DNA from: Streptomyces lasiicapitis
GTDB taxonomy: Bacteria; Actinomycetota; Actinomycetes; Streptomycetales; Streptomycetaceae
DNA length: 64,000 bases
NCBI RefSeq assembly: GCF_014646335.1
Contig: NZ_BMNG01000009.1
Span: 1-64,000 of the forward strand
Direction of reading: 5' to 3'
Shown here one piece after another: positions 8,739 through 20,600 of this stretch. Both the position numbers and the translations under genes were made by a program. The stretch's first letter is position 1. Every line of letters starts with the position of its first letter. The notes under the pieces are model-generated. The model saw only the letters and a list, made by a program, of their open reading frames with translations, was not told the origin of the DNA and did no database searches.

Positions 8739-9800
8739 ATGCAGCATGTATCAGGGGGTTCCCCCCGGGCCTGGCGGAGCGCCTCACTCGTAGCGGCTGC
8801 TGCGGCCCTGCTGGCGCTGACCACGGCGTGCGGTCAGGACAAGGGGGACCAGTCTCCCGACGGTCAGAACGTGGGCAACCAGGCACCGGTCAAGGACGGG
8901 GCCGACGCGGGCGACGGCTACGGCTCGGGCAACGGCTACGGCTCGGACACCGGCAGCGCCGCGGACAGCGCGGGCAAGGCCAAGGCCGCCGGACAACTGG
9001 CCGTGTGGGACAGCAAGAAGCTCGGCAAGGTCGTCACCGACAGCGCCGGCTTCACCCTCTACCGCTTCGACAAGGACACCGCCGAGCCGCCCAAGTCCAA
9101 CTGCGACGGGGCCTGTGAGAAGGCCTGGCCCGTGGTGGCCGCCAAGGGCGCCCAGGCCGCGCCCGGCGTCGACAAGTCGCTGCTCGGCGAGGTCACCCGG
9201 TCCGACGGCACCAAGCAGCTCACCATCGACGGCTGGCCGATGTACCGGTTCGCCAAGGACGCCAAGCCCGGCGACGCCAAGGGCCAGGGCGTGGGCGGCA
9301 CTTGGTACGCCGCGGCGCCCGACGGCAAGAAGGCCGCGCCCGGCGCGGCGGGCGGCGGCGCGGACTCCGGTTCGGACGGCTACGGCGACGCCGACGACGA
9401 CGCGGACGCCGGTGGCGACGCCGCCCAGCCCGCCGACCTGGCCGGACTCTCCACCCGCAACGACCCCAAGCTGGGCGAGATCGTCGTCGACAAGAACGGC
9501 ATGACGGTCTACCGCTTCACCAAGGACTCCGCCTGGCCCATGAAGTCCGCGTGCACCGGCGCCTGCCTGGAGAAGTGGCCGGTCGTGAAGCCCGTGGAGA
9601 AGAACGACACCAAGGGCATCCTGAAGAAGGGCTTCGTCACCTTCGACCGGCCCGACGGCATCAAGCAGCAGACCATCGACTGCTGGCCGCTCTACACCTT
9701 CGCGGGCGACAAGAAGCCGGGCGACACCAACGGTCAGGGCGTCGGCGGCACCTGGTACGCCGCGGCCCCCAACGGCAAGCCGGTGGGCGCCACGAAGTAG
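8739..9800 (+). CDS. Secreted-repeat lipoprotein (SCO0930 family)
   Basis: This 353-residue lipoprotein has a lipobox LTTAC with the lipidated Cys at residue 31, then a Gly/Asp/Tyr-rich linker. Two copies of a double secreted-repeat module (PF03640 type) follow at about residues 75-190 and 225-350. Each copy carries a K/E-V-V-D-x-x-G-x-T-x-YRF segment and a CxGxCxxxWPV pair of cysteines (CDGACEKAWPVV and CTGACLEKWPVV), followed by QxTIDxWPxY and GQGVGGTWYAAAP. The family is found in redox contexts but the activity is unproven. The ATG at 8739 is followed directly by the signal sequence. It is monocistronic, with a strong hairpin after the stop. Confidence 0.85.
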   Translation: MQHVSGGSPRAWRSASLVAAAAALLALTTACGQDKGDQSPDGQNVGNQAPVKDGADAGDGYGSGNGYGSDTGSAADSAGKAKAAGQLAVWDSKKLGKVVTDSAGFTLYRFDKDTAEPPKSNCDGACEKAWPVVAAKGAQAAPGVDKSLLGEVTRSDGTKQLTIDGWPMYRFAKDAKPGDAKGQGVGGTWYAAAPDGKKAAPGAAGGGADSGSDGYGDADDDADAGGDAAQPADLAGLSTRNDPKLGEIVVDKNGMTVYRFTKDSAWPMKSACTGACLEKWPVVKPVEKNDTKGILKKGFVTFDRPDGIKQQTIDCWPLYTFAGDKKPGDTNGQGVGGTWYAAAPNGKPVGATK

Positions 9801-9821
9801 CCCCCAGCCGCCCCCCACGGC

Positions 9822-9866
9822 AACCGGTCCGTTCCTTCCGTACCAAAGGGAAGGAATGGACCGGTT
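9822..9866 (+). terminator. Strong hairpin terminator after the lipoprotein gene
   Basis: An 18-base left arm (9822-9839) pairs with 9849-9866 with a single mismatch, around a 9-base loop. It starts 22 bases after the lipoprotein stop codon and is the longest hairpin in the first 20 kb. Confidence 0.8.
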
Positions 9867-10012
9867 CTTTGGGCTGTGTACGGCACTTGCCAACGGCAGT
9901 GACCGAGAACGGACGGCCAATTTCCGTTTTGACTCGCTCCGTTGGCTGACGATCAGTAGCCTCACCTTCGAACACCGGCTCGCCTTGACTACGCCTAAGC
10001 CTTGGAGTGTTG

Positions 10013-10825
10013 ATGGAGCGTCCCGACTGGGCCCCGCCGGGCATCGACATCACGGTGCCGAGCGTGGCCCGGATGTACGACCACTACCTGGGCGGCTCGC
10101 ACAACTTCGAGGTGGACCGGGAGGCGGCCCGCAAGGCGATGGAGTTCATGCCGGGGCTGCCCAAGATCATGCAGGCGAATCGTGCCTTCATGCGCCGAGC
10201 TGTGCGTTTCTCCGTCGACGAGGGCATCACGCAGTTCCTCGACATCGGCTCGGGGATCCCCACGTTCGGCAACGTCCACGAGGTCGCGCGGCGGGCCCAC
10301 GAGGGCGCGCGGGTCGTGTACGTCGACCACGACCCGGTCGCCGTTGCGCACAGCCGTGCGGTTCTCGAAGGCAATGACCAGGCCGCGGCGGCCTACGCGG
10401 ATCTGCGCAAACCCCGCGACATCCTGGGCAGTTCCGAGGTCAAGGCCCTTTTGGATCTCGACCGGCCGGTGGCGCTTTTGCTGGTGGCCATACTCCACTT
10501 CGTCGAGGACGCGTACGATCCGTACGCGGCGGTCGCCGAGCTGCGGGACGCGTTGGCGCCCGGCAGCCTGATCGCCGTGACGCACGCCTCGTACGAAGGG
10601 ATACCGGTTCCGCAGGAACAGGCCGACGGCACCGTCGGTGTCTACAGGGACATCCGCACTCCATTGATCATGCGATCGCGGCTTGAGATCGCGCGGTTCT
10701 TCGAGGGATACGACATGGTGGAACCCGGCCTCGTGCCGATGCCGCACTGGCGGGCCGACACGGAGCTCGCGGAGGAGGACCCCTGGTCCTTCTCCGGGTT
10801 CGCCGGCGTGGGACGCAAGCGTTGA
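10013..10825 (+). CDS. SAM-dependent methyltransferase, DUF574 family (first copy)
   Basis: This 270-residue protein has the family opening SVARMYDHYLGGSHNFEVDREAA, a Rossmann motif I (FLDIGSGIPTFGNVHEVA) and an acidic post-I motif (VVYVDHDPVAVAHSRAVL). The family is expanded in Streptomyces and the substrates are unknown. ATG 10013 has GGAG 5 bases upstream at 10004-10007 and is preferred to the GTG at 10007. Its stop overlaps the start of the PAS-GGDEF-EAL gene (TTGA at 10822-10825), so translation of the two is probably coupled. A second family member lies at 60017-60814. Confidence 0.88.
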   Translation: MERPDWAPPGIDITVPSVARMYDHYLGGSHNFEVDREAARKAMEFMPGLPKIMQANRAFMRRAVRFSVDEGITQFLDIGSGIPTFGNVHEVARRAHEGARVVYVDHDPVAVAHSRAVLEGNDQAAAAYADLRKPRDILGSSEVKALLDLDRPVALLLVAILHFVEDAYDPYAAVAELRDALAPGSLIAVTHASYEGIPVPQEQADGTVGVYRDIRTPLIMRSRLEIARFFEGYDMVEPGLVPMPHWRADTELAEEDPWSFSGFAGVGRKR

Positions 10826-12999
10826 GCGCGGAGCCGGACGGACCGGAGGACAGACTGCGCAGGTTCGCCACGATCTGGAGCCGCGCGCTGTACCCGGTGA
10901 CCGCCACCTCGCTCACCCGCCCCGAGTTCGAGAGCCAACTCCTGCCGCTCGCCCGGCAGTTGCGCCAGGACCTCGCGGAGCGGGTGTTCCGTGCCGCCGA
11001 CTGCGAGGCCGTGGGCGCCGCCCTCGTCGCCACGCACTGCACCGAGCCGGAGGCGCTCAGCCGCACGCTCGACGTGGTCGACGCCTACCTCGTGCTGTAC
11101 TGCGGCGAGGAGGCCGAGCCGGACGAGGCGGGCCGCGCGGGCGGCGTCGGCGAGCGCGAGGAACTGCGGGCGCGCTGCTCCCGGATCCAGCACGCCGTCG
11201 CCGCCGGGTTCGCCCGGGCGCTGCGCGAGCGGACCCGCGCCGAGCAGGAGGCCATATCCCGGGCGGCCCTCGAAGCGCGCGGCACCGTCGCCGAGGCCCT
11301 GCACGCCAGTGAGGCGCGGTTCCGCGCGGTGTTCCACGGCGCCGCCATCGGCATCGGCATCGCCGACCTCGAAGGCACCGTCCTCGAGGTCAACGACGCG
11401 CTGATCCGTATGTTCGGCGGCCTTGAGCACCAGCTGCGCGGCCGCAACGTCGCCGAGTGGACGCACCCCGACGACTCGCCGCACGTGTGGAAGCTGTACG
11501 AGGAGCTGGTGCGCGGCGACCGCGAGCACTACCGCGTCGAGAAGGCCTTCTACCGCCCCGACGGCACCGTCCTGTGGACCAATCTGACGGTGTCCCTGCT
11601 CCGCGACGCCGACGGAGTGCCGCAGTACCAGCTGGCGTTGATGGAGGATACCACCGAGCGCAGGCTCCTGAACCTGCGCCTGCGCTACGAGGCCACGCAC
11701 GACGCGCTCACCGGACTGCCCAACAGGACGCTGTTCTTCGAGCGCCTGGAGAAGGCCCTGGCAGCGGGCGAGAGCGCCCGGTTCGGCCTCTGCTATCTGG
11801 ACCTCGACGGCTTCAAGACCGTCAACGACAGCCTCGGGCACGCCGCGGGCGACCGCCTCCTCGTCGAGGTCGCCGACCGCCTGCAGTCCTGCGCGACCGC
11901 GCCCGGCGAGATGGTGGCGCGGCTCGGCGGCGACGAGTTCGTGGCGCTGACCACAGGGCCGGACACCGAGCACGAGGTCGACGAGCTGGCCGGGCGCATC
12001 ATGCACGCGCTGTCCACCCCCATCCGCGTCGAGGGACGCGAACTGACCGTGCGCGGCTCCATCGGCATCGTCGAGGGCCCCGCCGCCGAGCGCGGCGCCG
12101 CGGAGGTGCTGCGCAGCGCCGACATCACGATGTACCGGGCGAAGCACGCGGGCGGCAACCGCTACGAGCTGGCCGACCCGGAGGCCGACGCCCGCGCGAT
12201 CACCCGCCACGGCCTGACCACGGCGCTCCCGGTCGCCCTGGAGCGCGGCGAGTTCTTCATCGAGTACCAGCCGCTCGTGCACCTCGGTGACGGCAGTGTG
12301 CGCGGCGCGGAGGCGCTGGTGCGCTGGCTGCACCCGCAGCACGGTGTGATCAGCCCGGACCGCTTCATTCCGCTCGCCGAGCACACCGGACTCATCGTGC
12401 CGCTCGGGCGCTGGGTCCTGGAGGAGTCGGTGCGCCAGGCCCGCACCTGGGAGGCGGTGACCGGGGCGGACCAGGCCGGGCTTCCGCTGCGGGTCAACGT
12501 GAACCTGTCGCCGTGTCAGCTCACGCACCCCGGCCTGGTCTCCGACACGGTCGAGATCCTGGAGCGGGCGGGCCTCGCGCCGGGCGCGCTGTGCCTGGAG
12601 GTCACCGAGTCGGCCCTCATCGGCGCCGACGACGACCTGCTGAAGCCGCTGCGCAGGCTCGCCGAGATGGGCGTGGACATCGCGCTCGACGACTTCGGCA
12701 CGGGCTACTCCAACCTCGCCAACCTGCGCCGTCTGCCCGTGAGCGTCCTCAAGCTCGACCGCGCCTTCACCCAGGGCATGCAGCACTTCCCTGCCGACCC
12801 GGTCGACCTGAAGATCGTCGAGGGCATCGTCTCGCTGGCCCACAGCCTGGACCTCGCGGTCACGGTCGAGGGCGTCGAGACCGGCGCCCAGGCCGACCAA
12901 CTGCGCGAACTGGGCTGTGATACGGCTCAGGGCTGGTATTACGCGCGCCCCGGGCCGCCGGATCGGTTGCACGAGCTGGCCCTTGCGGACGCGACGTGA
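10822..12999 (+). CDS. rmdA: PAS-GGDEF-EAL c-di-GMP cyclase/phosphodiesterase (RmdA-like)
   Basis: This 725-residue cytosolic protein should make and break the second messenger c-di-GMP, which controls Streptomyces development. An N-terminal helical region of about 160 residues is followed by a PAS/PAC sensor (about 160-290), a GGDEF domain with an intact GGDEF at residues 369-373, and an EAL domain with EAL at 497-499 and DDFGTGYSNL further on. Both catalytic signatures look intact. The TTG start overlaps the stop of the methyltransferase gene by four bases. Domain order and the neighbouring SCO0930-type lipoprotein match my recollection of S. coelicolor rmdA (SCO0928); orthology is inferred. 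Confidence 0.88.
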   Translation: MSAEPDGPEDRLRRFATIWSRALYPVTATSLTRPEFESQLLPLARQLRQDLAERVFRAADCEAVGAALVATHCTEPEALSRTLDVVDAYLVLYCGEEAEPDEAGRAGGVGEREELRARCSRIQHAVAAGFARALRERTRAEQEAISRAALEARGTVAEALHASEARFRAVFHGAAIGIGIADLEGTVLEVNDALIRMFGGLEHQLRGRNVAEWTHPDDSPHVWKLYEELVRGDREHYRVEKAFYRPDGTVLWTNLTVSLLRDADGVPQYQLALMEDTTERRLLNLRLRYEATHDALTGLPNRTLFFERLEKALAAGESARFGLCYLDLDGFKTVNDSLGHAAGDRLLVEVADRLQSCATAPGEMVARLGGDEFVALTTGPDTEHEVDELAGRIMHALSTPIRVEGRELTVRGSIGIVEGPAAERGAAEVLRSADITMYRAKHAGGNRYELADPEADARAITRHGLTTALPVALERGEFFIEYQPLVHLGDGSVRGAEALVRWLHPQHGVISPDRFIPLAEHTGLIVPLGRWVLEESVRQARTWEAVTGADQAGLPLRVNVNLSPCQLTHPGLVSDTVEILERAGLAPGALCLEVTESALIGADDDLLKPLRRLAEMGVDIALDDFGTGYSNLANLRRLPVSVLKLDRAFTQGMQHFPADPVDLKIVEGIVSLAHSLDLAVTVEGVETGAQADQLRELGCDTAQGWYYARPGPPDRLHELALADAT

Positions 13000-13123
13000 C
13001 CGGCGGGGACGCGGTGACTGGCGGGGGCGCCTTGGGTGGCGGGGTGGGTGCGTGGCCCTGACGGCCTGTCGATTGACGCCGCCGTCTGCCGGGTGACGTC
13101 CTCGGCGCGCCTGCGGGCTGGGT

Positions 13124-13160
13124 GTGGCTGAGCGCGCAGTTCCCCGCGCCCCTTCGGGGC
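13124..13160. repeat. Recurrent Streptomyces intergenic hairpin element
   Basis: The sequence GAGCGCGCAGTTCCCCGCGC followed by CCCTTCGGGGC belongs to a motif I recognise as scattered through intergenic regions of many Streptomyces genomes. GCCCC at 13148-13152 and GGGGC at 13156-13160 form a tight hairpin with a TTC loop. It lies just beyond the ends of rmdA and the LysR gene, so it may terminate both. It is the only copy I saw here. Confidence 0.6.
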
Positions 13161-13187
13161 CCGGGTCGGCCCGCGCGTCGCCGCGTG

Positions 13188-14063
13188 TCACCGTGCAAGC
13201 AGCATCCCCTGCAACTCCCGCGCCGCCCGCGGCGGTGCCACGTCGCTGCGGTGGGCCAGGGCGATCGTGCGGCGCAGGCGGGGGCGGGACAGCGGGGTCA
13301 TGCGGAGGCCGCTGCCGGCGCGCTCGGCGACCATGCGGGGGACGACGGCGACGCCGAGGCCCGCGCGGACGAAGCCGAGGACGGCGTCCATCTCGCCGCC
13401 CTCGACGGCGAATTCGGGCTCGAAGCCCTCCGCGCGGCACGCCGCGACGGTCAGCTCACGCAGGTCGTACCCGTGCCGGAACATCACGAGCCGCTCGCCC
13501 TGGAGGTCGGCGACCCGCGCGGACGCGCCGAGGCCCGGCGCGTCCGGTGACGACACCACGACCAGGTCCTCGCGCAGCAGTTCCACCGTCGTCAGGGCCG
13601 GCGACGGCGTCGGCAGCGGCAGCACCACCAGGGCCAGGTCGAGTGCCCCGCGCGCGAGCTGTCGTACGAGGTCGTGGCTGCCGCCCTCCTCGATGAGGAG
13701 CTGGATGCCGGGGTGCCGGTCGTGGAAGTCGCGCAGGACCTGCGGAAGCAGCCCCGTGCAGACGCTCGGCGTCGCCCCGAGCCGCACCCGGCCCCGGCGC
13801 AGCTGCGCCAGCTCCTGCACCTCGATGCGCGCGGTGTCGGCGTCGGCGAGGATGCGGCGGGCCAGCGGAAGCAGCGCCTCACCGGCGTCGGTCAGCGCGA
13901 TGTTCCCGCGCGCCCTGCTGAACAGCTCGGCGCCGAGCTCCTTCTCCAGGGCCCGCACCTGCTGCGAGAGCGACGGCTGCGACACGTGCACCTGCTCGGC
14001 GGCCCGCGTGAAGTGCCGGGTCTCGGCGACCGCGACGAAGTAGAGAAGCTGCTGGAACTGCAT
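13188..14063 (-). CDS. LysR-family transcriptional regulator
   Basis: This 291-residue regulator has the usual LysR layout: a winged helix-turn-helix at the N-terminus (MQFQQLLYFVAVAETRHFTR, then VSQPSLSQQVRALEKELG) and a periplasmic-binding-protein-like effector domain from about residue 90. ATG 14063 was chosen because it starts the helix-turn-helix; an upstream frame to 14195 is open but runs into the sdh promoter region. It is divergent from sdhCAB with a LysR-type palindrome between them at 14084-14100, so it probably controls both itself and the succinate dehydrogenase operon. The effector is unknown. Confidence 0.88.
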   Translation of the reverse strand: MQFQQLLYFVAVAETRHFTRAAEQVHVSQPSLSQQVRALEKELGAELFSRARGNIALTDAGEALLPLARRILADADTARIEVQELAQLRRGRVRLGATPSVCTGLLPQVLRDFHDRHPGIQLLIEEGGSHDLVRQLARGALDLALVVLPLPTPSPALTTVELLREDLVVVSSPDAPGLGASARVADLQGERLVMFRHGYDLRELTVAACRAEGFEPEFAVEGGEMDAVLGFVRAGLGVAVVPRMVAERAGSGLRMTPLSRPRLRRTIALAHRSDVAPPRAARELQGMLLAR

Positions 14064-14073
14064 GCGCCCCACG

Positions 14074-14100
14074 ATAGGCCATGCATAGGGCGAGCCTATG
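14074..14100. promoter_or_regulatory. LysR-type operator between the LysR gene and sdhC
   Basis: CATAGG at 14084-14089 and CCTATG at 14095-14100 form a perfect palindrome over GCGAG, giving the T-N11-A core expected for LysR-type regulators. A further half-site ATAGGC lies at 14074-14079, as in the paired recognition and activation sites of this family. It lies 11-37 bases upstream of the LysR start codon and 59 bases before sdhC. Which protein binds is inferred from position. Confidence 0.6.
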
Positions 14101-14120
14101 GAGATGAGCGTAACCATCTC

Positions 14121-14158
14121 TTGGACCGATCGGGACCTTCGGCCGTAGCGTTCCTGGC
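14121..14158 (+). promoter_or_regulatory. Candidate sdhC promoter, probably leaderless
   Basis: TTGGAC at 14121-14126 and TAGCGT at 14146-14151 resemble the -35 and -10 of the housekeeping sigma factor, with a rather long 19-base spacer. The -10 lies 8 bases before the sdhC ATG (14159), and no Shine-Dalgarno precedes the ATG, so transcription may start at or next to the start codon. A small inverted repeat (GAGATG 14101-14106, CATCTC 14115-14120) lies just upstream. Confidence 0.4.
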
Positions 14159-14866
14159 ATGGCTCTGGCAACGCGGACGGACCGACGGCCGTCACTACCG
14201 CGCACGGTGTGGGACTCCACCGTCGGCAAGAAGACCGTGATGGCGGTGAGCGGCCTGATCATGCTGCTCTACCTGGTCGCCCACATGATCGGAAACCTGA
14301 AGATCTTCTTCGGTCCCGACGACTTCAACCACTACGCGCACTGGCTCCGCACCCTCGGCGGGCCCGTGATGCGCTGGGAGTGGACCCTGTGGGTCGTGCG
14401 CGTCGGACTCGTCGCCGCCGTCGTCGCGCACGCCGTGTCCGCGTACCAGCTCAGCCGCCGCGACATCAGGGCCCGCCCGAGCAAGTACGTGCACAAGAAG
14501 CCGCGCGCGAGCTACGCGACCCGCACCATGCGCTGGGGCGGGATCATCCTCGGCCTGTTCATCGTCTGGCACATCCTGGACCTGACCACGGGCACCGTGC
14601 ACCCCGGCGGCTACGAGCACCTGCACCCGTACCAGAACGTGATCGACACCTTCTCCACCTGGTACGGCAACGTCATCTACATCACGGCCGTGGTCGCCCT
14701 CGGCTTCCACGTCCGGCACGGCTTCTGGAGCGCCGCCCAGACCCTCGGCGTGGGCAACGCGTCCCGCGACCGCTTCCTGAAGACCTGCGCAAGCGGCCTC
14801 GCGCTGCTGCTGACCGTGGGCTTCGTCTCCGTACCCGTCGGTGTCATGACCGGAGTGGTGAGCTGA
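14159..14866 (+). CDS. sdhC: Succinate dehydrogenase cytochrome b subunit (single-subunit anchor)
   Basis: This 235-residue membrane anchor has five hydrophobic segments and His residues at helix positions typical of haem-binding SdhC/FrdC (for example LVAHMIGN, VAHAVSAY, IVWHILDL, GFHVRHGF). The single large anchor with no SdhD indicates the Bacillus/Wolinella-like B-type complex that passes electrons to quinone, often menaquinone. It is the first gene of sdhCAB, followed 3 bases later by sdhA. The ATG lacks a clear ribosome-binding site (see the leaderless promoter entry). Confidence 0.92.
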   Translation: MALATRTDRRPSLPRTVWDSTVGKKTVMAVSGLIMLLYLVAHMIGNLKIFFGPDDFNHYAHWLRTLGGPVMRWEWTLWVVRVGLVAAVVAHAVSAYQLSRRDIRARPSKYVHKKPRASYATRTMRWGGIILGLFIVWHILDLTTGTVHPGGYEHLHPYQNVIDTFSTWYGNVIYITAVVALGFHVRHGFWSAAQTLGVGNASRDRFLKTCASGLALLLTVGFVSVPVGVMTGVVS

Positions 14867-14869
14867 CCG

Positions 14870-16815
<1,946 letters not shown>

Positions 16816-16819
<4 letters not shown>

Positions 16820-17559
16820 AGCTCACCCTGCGCGTCTGGCGCCAGAAGAACGCCGACGCCGACGGCGCGATGTCCACGTACGAAGTGGACGGAATCTCCT
16901 CGGACATGTCCTTCCTGGAGATGCTCGACACCCTCAACGAAGAGCTCATCGTCAAGGGCGAGGAGCCGGTCGCGTTCGACCACGACTGCCGTGAGGGCAT
17001 CTGCGGCGCGTGCTCGCTCGTCATCAACGGCGACGCGCACGGGCCCGAGCGCACCACGACCTGCCAGTTGCACATGCGGTCCTTCGACGACGGCGATACC
17101 ATCGACATCGAGCCGTGGCGGGCGGCCGCCTTCCCGGTCATCAAGGACCTGGTCGTCGACCGCTCCGCCTTCGACCGCATCATCCAGTCCGGCGGCTACA
17201 TCAGCGCCCCCACCGGCTCGGCCCCCGAGGCCCACGCGACCGCCGTGCCCAAGCCGGACGCGGACTTCGCCTTCGAGCACGCCGAGTGCATCGGCTGCGG
17301 CGCCTGCGTCGCCGCTTGCCCCAACGGCTCGGCGATGCTGTTCACTTCAGCCAAGGTCAACCACCTCAACGTGCTGCCGCAGGGCGCCCCGGAGCGCGAG
17401 ACCCGCGTCCTCGACATGGTCGCGCAGATGGACTCCGAGGGCTTCGGCGGCTGCACCCTCACCGGCGAGTGCGCGACCGCCTGTCCGAAGGGCATTCCGC
17501 TGCCGTCGATCGCGGCCATGAACAAGGAGTGGCTGCGGGCGACCCGGAAGGCGCGCTGA
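16816..17559 (+). CDS. sdhB: Succinate dehydrogenase iron-sulfur subunit
   Basis: This 247-residue electron-transfer subunit has an N-terminal plant-type ferredoxin domain with DCREGICGACSLVING for the [2Fe-2S] cluster. A C-terminal part follows with CIGCGACVAACPNGS and a later CTLTGECATACPKGIPLP for the [4Fe-4S] and [3Fe-4S] clusters. The start ATG overlaps the sdhA stop. A modest hairpin (CCGGCC 17560-17565 with GGCCGG 17574-17579) directly after the stop may end the operon. Confidence 0.95.
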
Positions 17560-17655
17560 CCGGCCGCCCGCCTGGCCGGGGGCGGATACCGGGACAATAG
17601 TCCGTTGCACGTCAGCGGTTGCGTGCCCGCCGAACGCCCGTGGCAAAATCAGCGC

Positions 17656-20600
17656 GTGCTGATCGGGATGCTGGGTCCATTCAACGTTCGCGCGGACGAC
17701 GGCGGCTTGGTCGACGTGCCGGGCGCGCGGCTGCGCGGGCTGCTTGTCGCCCTCGCGCTCAAGCCGGGCCACGCGGTCCCGAAGGCGTCGCTCGTCGACT
17801 GGATCTGGGGTGAGCACCCGCCCGCGGACGCGACGAACGCCCTGCAGCGGCTGGTCTCCCGGCTGCGGAAGGTGCTGCCGGACGGGGTGATCGAGGGGCA
17901 GACGGACGGCTACCGGCTGAAGGTGGAGCCCGACGCCGTCGACGCCGTGCGCTTCGAACGCCTCGTCAGCGCGGGCGAGTCCCGTACCGAGGACGCCTCC
18001 CGGCGCGTGCGGCTGCTGCGAGAGGCCCTCGAACTGTGGCGCGGCGCGGCCATGCAGGACGTCGGTCTGCAGGAGAGCGGCGCGTTCGACGCCGCCGTCG
18101 TCCGGCTCGACGGGCTGCGCCTGACCGCCACGGAGGAGTGGGCCGACGCGGAGATCACCCTCGGGCGCGGCGCGGAGCTGGTCACGGAGCTGACGGACCT
18201 GGTGGCCGCGCACCCGGTACGGGAGCGGCTCGCCGCCGCACTGATGCGCGCCCTCGTCGCCGCAGGCCGCGACAGCGAGGCGCTTGTCGTCTATCAGCGC
18301 GCGAGGGAGGCACTGGCCGACACGCTGGGCGTCGATCCCTCGCAGGAGCTGGCCGCGCTGCACGTCGCGCTGTTGCGGGGCGAGCTGGGGCGCGGCGACG
18401 CGGGGCGCGACGAGGCGAGCCGCAAGACCAATCTGCGGGCCGAACTGACCACCTTCGTCGGCAAGGGCGCCGATGTCGCCGCGGTCGGCGAGCTCGTCGC
18501 CGAGCACCGGCTCACCACCGTGATCGGTCCCGGCGGCGCGGGAAAGACCCGGCTGGCCACGGAGACCGCGCGCACCCTGGTCGGCGATCTGCCGGACGGC
18601 GCCTGGCTGGTGGAGCTCGCCTCCATCGGCGCCGACGGCGACGTGACCGACGTGGCGCAGGCGACGCTCGGCGGGCTCGGCCTGCGGGACGCCCTGCTCG
18701 GCGGGGCCGCGAACGCGACGCTGACGGACCGGCTCATCGCCGCCATCCGCGACCGCGAGGCGCTGCTGATCCTGGACAACTGCGAGCACGTGATCGAGTC
18801 GGCGGCGACGTTCGCCCACGGCGTGCTCGGGCAGTGCCGGCGGCTGCGCATCCTGGCGACGAGCCGGGAACCGCTCGGCATCACCGGCGAGGCACTGTGG
18901 CCGGTCGAGCCGCTGGCCCTGCCCGAGGGGGACGCGGACCCGTCCGGCATCGAGTCCTCGCCCGCGGTCCAACTGCTGAGGGACCGGGCCGGGGCGGTGC
19001 GCCGGGACCTCGCCGCCGACCCCCACACGCTGGCGACGATGGTGCGCGTGTGCCGGGCGCTCGACGGCATGCCGCTGGCGATCGAACTGGCCGCTGCCCG
19101 CCTGCGCACCATGTCCGTCGACCAGCTCGCCAACCGCCTCGACGACCGGTTCCGCCTGCTCACCAGCGGCAGCCGCACCGCGCTGCCGCGGCACAAGACG
19201 CTGCGCGCGGCGGTCGACTGGAGCTGGGAACTGCTCACCCCCGAAGAGCGGACGGTCCTGCGCAGGCTGTCGGTGTTCTCCGGCGGCGCGAGCCTGGAAG
19301 CGGCCGAACGGGTCTGCGCGGGGGACGCAGGGGACACGGTCGAGCAGTGGCAGGTCCTCGAACTGCTCACCGCGCTCACCGAGAAGTCGCTCCTTGTCGC
19401 CGAGGGCGACAGCGCCCCGCGCTACCGCATGCTCGGCACGATCAAGGAGTACGCGGGGGAGCGGCTCGCGGAAGTGGGGGAAGCGGACCTGGCGCGCGAC
19501 GCGCACCTGACCTACTTCACCGAACTGTGCGAGACCGCGGAGCCGCATCTGCGCCGCGCCGAGCAACTGGACTGGCTCGCCACGCTGGAGGCCGAGCACG
19601 ACAACATCGGCGCCGCGACGCGCGGCGCGCTCGCGGCGGGCGACGCGCAGGCGTCGATGCGGCTCGCGGCGGGCGCGGGCTGGTACTGGTGGCTCGGCGG
19701 GCACAGGACCGAGGGCTTCGAGATGCTCACGGCGGCCACAAGCATGCCCGGCGAGGTGACCGACGGGGTGCGGGCCACGGCGTACGGCCTTGTCGCGATG
19801 TTCGTGAGTTCCGGGCGGGGCGACGCGAACCAGGCCGAGGAGTGGATCCGCAAGGCGCACCGGTTCGGCGCGCACGGCAAGGACCGTCACCCGCTGCTGG
19901 GCTTCATCGTCGCGCTGGAGCGCATGCTGGAGGGGCCGGACGCGTCCCTGCCCGAGCTCGAGCGGCTGCTCGGCGACGAGGACCCCTGGGCGCGCGCGCT
20001 GGCCCGGCTGCACCTGGGCAAGATGCGGGTCGTCCTCGGCCGGGAGGGGGCGGAGGCGGACGCGTACCTGGAGCGGGCGCTCGTCGAGTTCCGGGCGGTC
20101 GGCGAACGGTTCGGGATCTCGTTCGCCCTGACCGAGCTGGCGGAACGGATCGCCGTGCGCGGCGAGTTCGCCCGCGCGTGTCAGTACTACGAGGAGGCGA
20201 TCGCGGTCGTCACCGAGGTCGGCGCCACCGAGGACCTCATCCGGATGCGGTCGATGCAGGCCCGGCTGTACTGGCTGGACGGCGACGAGGCGGCCTGCGC
20301 GGCCACCGTCGCCGAGGCGGAGCGGTACGCGGAGCGGGTCACATGGCCGGACGCGCTGGCCGAGCTGGCCTTCGCGAAGGCGGAACTCGCCCGCTGGGGC
20401 GGCGACGTGGCGGAGACGCGCAGGCAACTCGACGTCGCCACCGCCCTGTTGGGCGACGAGGCGGAGCACTCGTACATCCTCGCGATGACGCACGACATGC
20501 TCGGCTATGTCGCCGAGGACCTCGGCGAGGCCCGGGAGCACCGCGCGGCGGCCTTCGCGGCGGCGTCCGAGGCGGGACACGCGCCGCTGACCGCGCAGAT

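Noticed and set aside
17347..20580. 1077-residue minus-strand frame opposite the SARP gene
   Set aside because: Same GC-driven mirror effect; the SARP frame has intact BTAD and NB-ARC motifs.
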